Origin: Stramenopiles sp. TOSAG23-3
Taxonomy: Eukaryota; Sar
Assembly: GCA_900128585.1 (NCBI GenBank)
Contig: LT642251.1
Coordinates: forward strand, 1-24,362
DNA: 24,362 bases
Direction: 5' to 3'
Within the stretch, counting starts at the first letter, position 1. Every line of letters starts with the position of its first letter. The notes under the pieces were generated by a model. That model was not told the DNA's origin, made no database searches, and was given only the letters and a program-made list of their open reading frames with translations. A program made the translations under genes and the position numbers. Shown here piece by piece: positions 17,524 through 24,362 of this stretch.

Positions 17524-18810
17524 ATGTCGGAACGAGCGTCCCCTGCATCGTCTACGCAGAGAAAGGCGTTGGAGGCGTTCTTACAGAATGAAGAGTCCAA
17601 GCAAGACCCAGACGATATTTTTGATTTGGAAGAAAAACTTGGGGAGGGATCGTACGGAAACGTATTCAAAGGTTCTCACAAGAAATCAAAGGCCCCAGTG
17701 GCCGTCAAAATCATCGCGGTCCAGCAAGGGGGGTGGGAGGAGTTGAAGAAGGAGATTCAAATATTGAGGGACTGCAGGAGCGACTACATTGTTCAGTATT
17801 ACGGGAGCTACATGGCAAACACGGACGACATGTGGATAGTAATGGAGTACTGCACCGCGGGGTCGATCGCGGACCTGATGGAGAGCACCTGCCGGACCCT
17901 TTCCGAGGAACAAATTCAGCACATCACTGCGTCCGTCCTGCTGGGCCTGGAATACCTGCACGGAAAGAAGCTGATCCACCGCGACATCAAAGCGGGGAAC
18001 ATTTTGCTGACGGGGGCGGGCCAGGCGAAGCTCGCGGACTTTGGTGTGTCTGCCCAAATGAACAGCACGATATCGAAGCGCCAGACTGTCATTGGCACCC
18101 CGTTTTGGATGGCGCCAGAAGTAATCCAAGAAGTCAAGTACGACGGCAAGGCCGACATATGGTCCTTGGGGATCACGATGATCGAGATGGCAGAGGGGAA
18201 CCCGCCGTTGTCGGACATCCACCCGATGCGCGCAATCTTCATGATTCCAGCCAACTCATCCCCAACCCTGTCCAACAAGGACGAATGGCACGTCCTGACG
18301 AACGATTTCATTTCCCAGTGCTTGCGAAAGGACCTGAACCAGCGCCCAGCCCCAAAAATTCTGCAAGGCCACCCGTTCGTGAACCAAGTAGTCGCCCAGT
18401 TGAAGCGAAGCGAAGGCCGCTCCCCCGTCCTCGAGGAGCTCGTAACGCTTTCGCTCGATGCGATCAATAGGAATCGGCAAAGCGGCACCGTGTCAATGAA
18501 GCGCGGTGGTGCCACCATGGTAGACGATGAGGAAATATTGATGGAAGACGAGGAGAACGGGTTGGGGGCTGGGGTGAACTCTGGGACAATGATAGAGTAC
18601 AATTCTGGGACCATGGTCGAACTCAACGACACGGGCACCATGGTCCAGACGTTTGCGAGCCAGGAGCAAAGCGAGGCACGGGCGAAAGTAAAGGAATTGA
18701 AGGCGGAGCTCAAGGACGAGGAGAGGGATTTTCTTACCATCAAGGAAGCGTACGAGGAACGTGTGGAGGAGCTGAACGGTCAAATTGCAGCGTTGGAGAA
18801 GACCTTGTAG
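17524..18810 (+). CDS. STE20-family protein kinase, MST1/2 (Hippo)-like
   Basis: The first ATG (17524) gives 428 residues. A complete kinase domain spans ~30-290: glycine loop GEGSYG (40-45), lysine K62 in VAVK, HRDIKAGN with catalytic D154, DFG D172, and GTPFWMAPE with activation-loop T192. The GCK-II subfamily (MST1/2, Hippo, Dictyostelium Krs) is indicated by AEGNPPLSDIHPMRAIFMIP and the short linker. The linker has four Thr-Met sites, T331, T355, T363 and T372 (SGTM, DTGTM). In animal MST1/2 such sites are autophosphorylated and dock MOB1 and the SLMAP FHA domain (established knowledge). The last ~45 residues form one charged helix where animal kinases have the dimerising SARAH domain; I cannot confirm homology. 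All catalytic residues are present, so it should be active. It faces the hydroxylase gene end to end. Confidence 0.95.
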   Translation: MSERASPASSTQRKALEAFLQNEESKQDPDDIFDLEEKLGEGSYGNVFKGSHKKSKAPVAVKIIAVQQGGWEELKKEIQILRDCRSDYIVQYYGSYMANTDDMWIVMEYCTAGSIADLMESTCRTLSEEQIQHITASVLLGLEYLHGKKLIHRDIKAGNILLTGAGQAKLADFGVSAQMNSTISKRQTVIGTPFWMAPEVIQEVKYDGKADIWSLGITMIEMAEGNPPLSDIHPMRAIFMIPANSSPTLSNKDEWHVLTNDFISQCLRKDLNQRPAPKILQGHPFVNQVVAQLKRSEGRSPVLEELVTLSLDAINRNRQSGTVSMKRGGATMVDDEEILMEDEENGLGAGVNSGTMIEYNSGTMVELNDTGTMVQTFASQEQSEARAKVKELKAELKDEERDFLTIKEAYEERVEELNGQIAALEKTL

Positions 18811-19097
18811 GTTCTGTGCATAGAGTCACCCCCGCGCATACGTTGCTTGAATTGTAAATTAAAGAATGCGCGTACAAACGATATCGCAATTCTTACGTAT
18901 GGTTAAATAAAGAGACGAATTACTTCACACCAATATAAGGCTTAATCACACAATTTCTTCCCGAGTCGTGCGAACAAACACACCCAACCCTAATTATGAT
19001 AGATATCATGTGCCAGAACGTCTTATCTTCAGGAACGAACAAACGCCACCTCGAAAACGTGAGCCCAAGGCCTTGTCCCGACTACTACCCTGCAAAA
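18811..19097. other. Convergent 3' spacer between the kinase and hydroxylase genes
   Basis: This 287-base spacer is less AT-rich than the divergent ones. An interrupted inverted repeat pairs CATACGT plus GAATTG (18837-18854) with CAATTC plus ACGTATG (18887-18901), beginning 27 bases after the kinase stop. A possible AATAAA polyadenylation signal lies just after it at about 18905. No gene is seen. Confidence 0.6.
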
Positions 19098-19970
19098 CTA
19101 TTGACCTTTCGCCTTCTGCTTCCTCGCCAATTTGGCGCTCTTTCCCATCGTTTGGAATACGTAGTCCCATAACCAGAACATTTCCCCAAAGTTTTTTGCA
19201 TTTTTGCCAAAATTGGTGAATCGATGGTGAGCGTCATGGTGACTATTTTTACTACGGAGTGGCAGAAACTTCAAAGTCAACAAATCAAACCACCAGGCGT
19301 CGATCCCTGAATGGTTGAATACGTTGTTTGCCAAGTGAAAGCTGACGTAGACATAGTAAGACATGGGGTGGGGGCGGACAATCAGCGCGCAAACAATTAT
19401 TGGTATGCCGGCTTGAATCAGTGCGTCATTGCTATCAATGTAAATTGTCCCGACCGGGCTTGGCGTACTCAGGCGGTGATGGACGCTGTGGAAGTTTTCC
19501 CACAAATACGGGATTTCATGCTGGATGCGATGCCCCCAGTACAGGAAGAAGTCCGCTACAAGTGCCAAGAGGACAACATCAATGCTGAGCTGCTTCCACT
19601 CGGGAAACATCTCGGCATGCTTTGGGATTACCATTGGAAACACCAGCCCATTGAAGATACATCCCACTAAGTTCAATGGGCCTGCCACCTGCCAAAGCCC
19701 ACTGGTGAACTGCTCTTTGACCGACATGCCTTTGGTGTTATAAATGTTCTGAATCTGATCGAGTCTGTTTTCCTTAGAACGGTACACTAACAAATAATGA
19801 TGGCACCAGTCCTGTCGAATTACCCATTCCAAAATTGCAACCGTGACCAGGTAAGTAACAAGTATGATCATAGACGGCCCAATACCCCAGAGAAGAAAGG
19901 GATTCTCCATCCACTGTTCAAGGGTTTGCTCCCACTGAACTCCAGTAGAGTTCCCACTTGCTTGCGTCAT
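19098..19970 (-). CDS. Fatty acid hydroxylase / sterol desaturase superfamily membrane protein
   Basis: The ATG complementary to 19968-19970 starts a 290-residue protein. Three histidine clusters typical of the di-iron membrane hydroxylases (PF04116) are intact: HRIQH at 147-151, HSVHH at 161-165 and HHDAHH at 244-249, with a further HLANNVFNH segment between the last two. Four or so hydrophobic segments are expected, two N-terminal ones (about 28-50 and 95-115) and others around the histidine boxes. The protein ends KAKGQ, which fits the KxKxx ER-retrieval pattern. Family members use O2 and an electron donor (cytochrome b5 type) to oxidise sterol methyl groups or hydroxylate lipids in the ER. 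The exact substrate cannot be told; a C-4 sterol methyl oxidase or C-5 desaturase relative is possible. It shares a divergent spacer with the J-protein gene. Confidence 0.92.
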   Translation of the reverse strand: MTQASGNSTGVQWEQTLEQWMENPFLLWGIGPSMIILVTYLVTVAILEWVIRQDWCHHYLLVYRSKENRLDQIQNIYNTKGMSVKEQFTSGLWQVAGPLNLVGCIFNGLVFPMVIPKHAEMFPEWKQLSIDVVLLALVADFFLYWGHRIQHEIPYLWENFHSVHHRLSTPSPVGTIYIDSNDALIQAGIPIIVCALIVRPHPMSYYVYVSFHLANNVFNHSGIDAWWFDLLTLKFLPLRSKNSHHDAHHRFTNFGKNAKNFGEMFWLWDYVFQTMGKSAKLARKQKAKGQ

Positions 19971-20452
19971 CAAAATATATTAATATGAAACGAAGTAGTA
20001 ATTAACGCGGTGTTAATCGTATACAAAATACAAGCAACAGCAGTTTTTGCAATTTTTTATCCCGTTTCGTTTTCAATCTTTCTTTCTGTATTTTGTATAA
20101 TATTGTATCTTTATATAGTAATAATCTTCTTTTTCTTTTACTTCTTCTTCTTCTAAAAAATAAACAAAAAAAAAGATTAATAATTATCATCATCAACGCA
20201 ACAACAACAACAACATAATTATTTTTGGATTTGCACTTTGGTACTACGAACAACTGTCTCTATGTAATTCTGAAATTGGTGCACCAAGAATTTTATTTAC
20301 ACCATATACCATGAGTATTATTATAATATTTTTTATAAAAAATGTTTTTTTTTGTTGTTTTTTTTATTTTTTTTATTTTTTTTATTTTTTTATTTTTGTT
20401 GTTCGTCATCATCATCATCACCACCACGACGTCGTCTATAATAAGGAGGTTG

Positions 20453-20486
<34 letters not shown>

Positions 20487-20668
20487 AAATTATTATTATA
20501 TTCTAATAAATGATAAAGGTTGTATATGTTATCATTCTATAGTTTAAATGTACATAGATTAGGTATGCTGAGATATAAATTTAGTAGATAGATTGTTTTC
20601 GATAGTTACGTGTCTGATCGTTCGTGTTTGTTGTCGTTTGTTTGTTTTTGTTTTTTCGGCAGATAAAA
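19971..20668. promoter_or_regulatory. Divergent spacer between the hydroxylase and J-protein genes
   Basis: This 0.7-kb spacer is full of simple sequence: repeated T-run-plus-A units at 20344-20398, (TCA)n at 20405-20422, and about ten TTA units at 20455-20485. The last 106 bases look like an intron: GGTATGC at 20562, a CTGAT branch-like site at 20614, a polypyrimidine tract and CAG at 20660-20662, then the ATG at 20669. A 5' leader intron is possible but unproven. No gene is seen. Confidence 0.55.
20344..20485. repeat. Cluster of simple repeats: (T7-8A)n, (TCA)n and (TTA)n
   Basis: Three different short repeats sit in succession: T runs of seven to eight each ended by a single A (about 20344-20398), a short TCA/CCA run (20405-20428) and about ten TTA units (20455-20485). 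Confidence 0.9.
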
Positions 20669-21670
20669 ATGGCCGACCCTTTCACTTACAACCCAACTGC
20701 AACTGCGACCGACGGGGTGAGGCAGCGTCGCCCGAAGTCTTCCGTAACACCGGATGCTCCCACGGGGGCGGAGGAAGTCGTAGAGTCAATGGAGACGGAC
20801 AATCATTTTGGAATCAATGCGGCTATTGTCTTCCATTTGGTCGGATCATGGCTTCAATCGATAGCCCATACATTGTTGTTGACGCTGGCGTACTCCCCAT
20901 GGTTAGGGTTAGCGAATTTTGACTCCGCCGATATCTTTTGTGAAATTTTTGGACCTGTTTTGGGGTATTTGCTGACTATGCGGTACGTTGGCGGTTGCTA
21001 CGGGAAAATGAGTGGATCCTGGAATACGTTTTTACGCTCGTTCGTTGTCGTTCTGTTTGCCCAGATCGCCCATTTCACGGTCTTTTGGATGGAGGACGTT
21101 ATATCAGAGACCCAGGCCATCCCTGCCCCGGTCGCAAGCGTGGTGAACAGCAAGTATTTCGTTTCTCTGGTAAGCATGGCCTGCATCAAACTTTTCTACG
21201 AAAACGTTCCCGGCTTCAGGATAGAGAATTCCTGCCTGAACCGGTGCTGCAGCTGCTGCGTCGATACGTGCACGTTTATTTTCTATTGTATGTGGATGTC
21301 CGTCTCTGTTATCACAATTATTGGGTTGTTTCTCGATAGCAGTTTCAGTTTCGATAATCCCGGCACACATTGGCAGTTCAGGTTCGGTGGTGGGGGCGCT
21401 GGCAGTGGTGGAAATTACGACGTGCCAAGCTTTGGCGGGCACGTTAGCAAAAGGACAAAGTCGTTGAGGGCACTGAACCTTGGCACGAGTGCTACGATGC
21501 GTGACATAAAAACGGCGTACCGAACGTTGGCAAAGCAGTACCACCCGGACAAATGCGGAAACGGTGCCGCGTCGATGCCGAAAACGGAGTGCGAGGAAAA
21601 GTTTATACACGTGAAGGAAGGCTACGAGTACCTGACAAAAAAGACACGTCGAAGTGGGCGTCGCTTGTAA
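20669..21670 (+). CDS. Multi-pass membrane protein with C-terminal J (DnaJ) domain
   Basis: The ATG at 20669 (AAAATGG, good context) gives 333 residues; codons upstream in frame are T-rich leader without an ATG. Residues 1-48 are polar. Residues ~48-235 contain about five hydrophobic segments, and a cysteine cluster (CLNRCCSCCVDTC) sits before the last helix. A glycine-rich linker follows. The J domain fills the C-terminus (about 270-325), with helix II basic residues and an intact HPD at 292-294, ending in a basic tail. J domains stimulate Hsp70 ATPase, so this protein should recruit Hsp70 to a membrane surface, the J domain presumably facing the cytosol. The order, membrane helices first and J domain last, recalls DNAJC22/wurst, but sequence orthology cannot be judged by eye. 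It is convergent with the E2 gene. Confidence 0.9.
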   Translation: MADPFTYNPTATATDGVRQRRPKSSVTPDAPTGAEEVVESMETDNHFGINAAIVFHLVGSWLQSIAHTLLLTLAYSPWLGLANFDSADIFCEIFGPVLGYLLTMRYVGGCYGKMSGSWNTFLRSFVVVLFAQIAHFTVFWMEDVISETQAIPAPVASVVNSKYFVSLVSMACIKLFYENVPGFRIENSCLNRCCSCCVDTCTFIFYCMWMSVSVITIIGLFLDSSFSFDNPGTHWQFRFGGGGAGSGGNYDVPSFGGHVSKRTKSLRALNLGTSATMRDIKTAYRTLAKQYHPDKCGNGAASMPKTECEEKFIHVKEGYEYLTKKTRRSGRRL

Positions 21671-21944
21671 AGTTCTGACGAAGATTACCGAACTGATTAT
21701 GTACTTTTTTGATATTTAAAATGAGAGAATGAGAGTCTTAAAGAGCATACTATAAAAAAAACAAATTATACAGAGCATACTACATAATTTGTTTTTTTAT
21801 TTCCCAGAAATCGTAAGTGATACAAAATGAGAGTCTTAAACCACGTACTATATTTAATTTTGTTTTTTTATTTCCCTTCTTTTTTATTTCTCTTTTACAC
21901 TAATTGATACCTTCGTAAGTTAAGATACCAATGCCTTACCAGAT
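21671..21944. other. Convergent 3' spacer between the J-protein and E2 genes, with hairpin and partial duplication
   Basis: This 274-base AT-rich spacer carries a perfect 15-bp inverted repeat at 21755-21798 with a 14-base loop. It also carries a partial direct duplication: atgagagtcttaaa occurs at about 21729 and 21827, and a t-rich string ending tttatttccc at about 21786 and 21857. No gene is seen. Confidence 0.7.
21755..21798. terminator. Perfect 15-bp hairpin between convergent genes
   Basis: The arms AAAAAAACAAATTAT (21755-21769) and ATAATTTGTTTTTTT (21784-21798) are exact complements with a 14-base loop. An A run on one side and a T run on the other make it symmetrical for both strands. 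A role in ending transcription or shaping 3' ends of both genes is inferred only. Confidence 0.5.
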
Positions 21945-22397
21945 CTACACCAACCAGGATTGTTCGACACATTCCCGAACCCGCCTTCTGTACTCCCGTT
22001 TGTCGTTTACAAACAATTCGGATGCCTCCGTGTTTGCGGGAGAGTCCGGGTTCGGGTCTGACAAAAGCTGCTGTATCGATTGTAAAATTGACCCCAGGGT
22101 GTAGGACTGCACCCAGTTTTTCTGCAAAATATCAAGGCAAATTTTCCCGTCTCTATAGACGTTTGGGTGGAAACAGCTCGTCTGAAAAATAATTAAGGGT
22201 GGTTCCTGAGGGTACGCAGTTGGCAGGACAATGCTAAGCACAAATATTCCACCCTCGAACAAGGTGTCCTCTACTCCTTCAATAGTCGCTGTAAAATGCT
22301 GCAAGTCCGTGCCCCAGGCAACGTCTATTCCAGTCAAAGGCGTTTTGGCCAACAACCGCATGTCCTTCGTGACACGCTTACTAAACTGCGTCGACAT
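21945..22397 (-). CDS. Ubiquitin-conjugating enzyme E2, Rad6/UBE2A-like
   Basis: The protein has 150 residues from the ATG complementary to 22395-22397, close to the usual ~150 of a bare UBC domain. The active-site segment FHPNVYRDGKICLDIL places the catalytic cysteine at C87. The HPN tripeptide and a downstream tryptophan (KNW) are present. DPNPDSPAN, the KREYRRRV helix and the VEQSW end match the Rad6 (UBC2, UBE2A/B) group. The N-terminal third, about residues 20-55, is clearly more divergent than expected of a strict Rad6 orthologue. Rad6-type E2s ubiquitinate histone H2B and PCNA and serve N-end-rule ligases; which of these applies here is unknown. There is no acidic tail. Confidence 0.93.
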   Translation of the reverse strand: MSTQFSKRVTKDMRLLAKTPLTGIDVAWGTDLQHFTATIEGVEDTLFEGGIFVLSIVLPTAYPQEPPLIIFQTSCFHPNVYRDGKICLDILQKNWVQSYTLGSILQSIQQLLSDPNPDSPANTEASELFVNDKREYRRRVRECVEQSWLV

Positions 22398-22788
22398 GGT
22401 AACTACACACGGACGAGACTACCAAACGGTTCCCTTTGTAAAATAAATAAAAAGGACAGGACAGTCTTCAAAATGTAAACGATTAAATTTTTCATTCCAT
22501 GCAATATTTGTTTTAAATGAATATGATATAGAATATATATAAACAAATCGGAATGAAGAAATTCAAATTTTAAAGTGTATTATGTAAAAAGAAATAATTA
22601 TTTTTTATAGTAATAATAAATAATTTTTAATAATAATTATTTATTACCAGTGTACGAAGTCGTTCTAAGTAGTAGTAGGTCTAGTCGTCTAAAAAAAAAA
22701 ATAATAATAATAATATACTAAAAAAAAATAAACGAACAGCCTCCTCCTCCTCCTGCCTCCTCTTCTTCTTTCTTTCTTTCTTTCTTTG

Positions 22789-22858
<70 letters not shown>

Positions 22859-23347
22859 TTAGATAACAATAGTCTCTAATAAAAAAGGAAAAAAACGAAG
22901 GAGGAAAGACGGAGAAATTATACTTTTATTACTATATTAGTATACATTATTATATAGGTATTTAATATAAATATTTATAAATATAAAAACCGACGACCAT
23001 ATAGAAGCCCCCCCCATCAGCAAGGAACAAACAAGAGAGAGAAAGCAGCAGCAGTTGTATTAATACAATTAGAAATAATTATTAAATAATTCTTTCTTCC
23101 TTCTTCTTCCCAAAATATATTTTGATAATAATAAATAAATAAAAAAAGGCCTCCCTCCTTCAGTTTTGTTGTTTGCTGTTGAAGAACGACGTTCGAACTT
23201 AATACATATTCTCGTCGTTCGTAGTCAGAAAAAGCATGCGCCCGATACTCAATTCAGTTTCTCTAGCAAGTGTCGGTGCAAGAAAGATTTATTTGTTTCT
23301 TGTGATCCGGACCACAGTGAAGTGAGCCTGAAAAACTCGTCTACAGT
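22398..23347. promoter_or_regulatory. Divergent spacer between the E2 and pseudokinase genes
   Basis: This 0.95-kb spacer separates two starts. It has AT-rich and TAA/TTA-rich stretches, a (TCC)n patch at about 22740-22760, and a TTTC microsatellite at 22766-22859. A balanced-composition leader fills the last ~180 bases before the pseudokinase ATG. No gene or named promoter element is recognised. Confidence 0.6.
22766..22859. repeat. (TTTC)n tetranucleotide microsatellite
   Basis: About 23 TTTC units occur with two TTTG variants near the left end. The tract is pyrimidine-rich on the + strand and is the mirror type of the GAAA/CAAA tract at 7404-7539. Confidence 0.95.
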
Positions 23348-24301
23348 ATGGCGGCGAAGAGAACGGTATTGCGGCAGGTTGTGGAGCTACCAGTAACGGC
23401 AAACTGCTGTTGGGAAAAGGAAATGGGTGGGGATGAATTTTGCAAGACTTACCGTGTTCGGTACAATAAAACCCACGAAATGGGCATAATTAAATCTATT
23501 AACATAGGCCTTGTTTCCAAAGCGTCCCAGAAAGATATTGACTCTGTGTGGAAACAGTTTTTGGCCGACTTGGCGATACTTCGTGGGCTTGCAGACAGCC
23601 CGTACGTAGGAAAGCCTGGCAGCCTATCCACAACGTACGACCGAGAAGTGCTGCACGTTCAAATTCCCATGCAGCCCAAAAATTTGTGCTCGTTTGTAAA
23701 TAGCGAAGAAAGGCAGGTCTTAGAAGCAACGCAGTTCGGGCGGTTTGATTTTTTGATGCGAAAGTATATTTATCAAATAGCCAAAGGTTTGCAGCACTTG
23801 CATGACAACCGCATTTGTCACCAGCGGATATGCCTAGAAAATATTCTCGTGGTGAATGATGACGAAGACATAGTGCTGTCCGATGCCTATTTTAAGCGCT
23901 CTTTTAAATTTGGTTATTTGTCCGACTCGTTGTGCTGGCCCCCAGAAATGTTCCACCCAAACGGAAAACACAATTTCAGCACCGACATGTACATGGTTGG
24001 AGTACTCCTGCTGGAGTTGCTCGTGGGAGAAAGGGTGAAGGCGCGGACGAGAGGGCCGTTAAGCCTGCAGCCGAAATTACTAGAAAAGTATAATCAGAAA
24101 ATGCATTTACAGTCCCCTAAGCAGTTCAAAGAAATTGTTGACCACCTGATTGCAGAAAAACCGGATCAAAGGTGGTCGGCCAAGCAGTTGGCCGATCATT
24201 TAGAGGAAGGGGTGCTAGCCGAGCAGGGGAAATATAGAGGTGGGTTGTCTGCAATAAAGAAGAAAACGGCAAATATGGCCGACGAAGGTAAGGGGGAATG
24301 A
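23348..24301 (+). CDS. Protein kinase-like protein lacking catalytic residues (pseudokinase)
   Basis: The ATG at 23348 starts a 317-residue protein that ends at the TGA at 24299-24301. The fold is recognisable: a lysine in the VAIK-like segment GIIKS (K49), a helix C acid as D74, QIAKGLQHLHDNRICHQ, LENILVV, WPPEMF in place of APE, and STDMYMVGVLLLELLVG for the helix F region. Catalytic elements are lost. There is no glycine-rich loop, the HRD-x-K-xx-N loop reads HQRICLEN (158-165, so catalytic Asp and Lys are replaced) and DFG reads DAY (179-181). Phosphotransfer is therefore unlikely and an allosteric or scaffold role is inferred. The closest active family is not evident. The C-terminal ~35 residues are basic and polar, outside the fold. 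Head-to-head with the E2 gene. Confidence 0.88.
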   Translation: MAAKRTVLRQVVELPVTANCCWEKEMGGDEFCKTYRVRYNKTHEMGIIKSINIGLVSKASQKDIDSVWKQFLADLAILRGLADSPYVGKPGSLSTTYDREVLHVQIPMQPKNLCSFVNSEERQVLEATQFGRFDFLMRKYIYQIAKGLQHLHDNRICHQRICLENILVVNDDEDIVLSDAYFKRSFKFGYLSDSLCWPPEMFHPNGKHNFSTDMYMVGVLLLELLVGERVKARTRGPLSLQPKLLEKYNQKMHLQSPKQFKEIVDHLIAEKPDQRWSAKQLADHLEEGVLAEQGKYRGGLSAIKKKTANMADEGKGE

Positions 24302-24362
24302 ATGTGTCTTTGAAAAATTTGTTCGTGCCGAGTGATAAGTGTACGTGGAGGGTGTGTGTGTG

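Noticed and set aside
10027-18810. Metal transporter, glutaredoxin, thioredoxin and kinase as one functional cluster
   Set aside because: The genes are on alternating strands with separate spacers, and no shared substrate or regulatory motif is visible; only proximity suggests it.
20624-20668. Fifteen-codon hydrophobic extension of the J-protein from a GTG
   Set aside because: It is made by a T-rich tract that looks like a splice polypyrimidine run, and there is a well-placed ATG at 20669.

Overview
The window is nuclear DNA of a unicellular eukaryote that I cannot place to a lineage. Evidence for a eukaryote: a Hippo/MST-type protein kinase, a Rad6-type ubiquitin-conjugating enzyme, a membrane J-protein, an ER-type fatty-acid/sterol hydroxylase, and a very large leucine-rich-repeat protein. 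The coding regions are open end to end with no obvious introns. They are compact and of balanced composition, set in very AT-rich spacers full of microsatellites. An intron-poor protist fits best. A flagellate is possible but rests only on the style of the large LRR protein.

Layout from left to right: a probable gene tail on + (to 215); a 2184-aa LRR protein with RPxT repeats on - (314-6868); an FAD-dependent oxidoreductase of the FAD_oxidored type on + (8057-9616); an Nramp divalent-metal transporter on - (10027-11847); a glutaredoxin domain fused to a multi-pass membrane region on + (about 12931-13922, with an apparent frameshift in a C run); a membrane-anchored thioredoxin-PUL fusion on - (14407-16605); an MST/Hippo-like kinase on + (17524-18810); a fatty-acid hydroxylase superfamily protein on - (19098-19970); a polytopic protein with a C-terminal J domain on + (20669-21670); a Rad6-like E2 on - (21945-22397); and a pseudokinase on + (23348-24301).

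The most striking large-scale property is that all ten complete genes alternate strand strictly (-+-+-+-+-+), and the left-edge tail continues the pattern. Start-to-start (divergent) spacers are long, about 0.7-1.2 kb, AT-rich, and mostly carry polypurine/polypyrimidine or other simple repeats. End-to-end (convergent) spacers are short, about 0.1-0.5 kb, and several carry inverted repeats able to form hairpins. This suggests shared bidirectional promoters and facing 3' ends, not operons. I see no common pathway. Two neighbours are thiol-redox proteins (glutaredoxin-like and thioredoxin-like) next to a metal transporter, but that may be chance.

Several apparent reading-frame breaks lie at or near homopolymers (C run at 12982-12992; possibly near 13898 and 7971), and all would be mended by one additional base. 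Homopolymer under-calling in the assembly is therefore a real possibility. No rRNA, tRNA, CRISPR or transposase gene was recognised.
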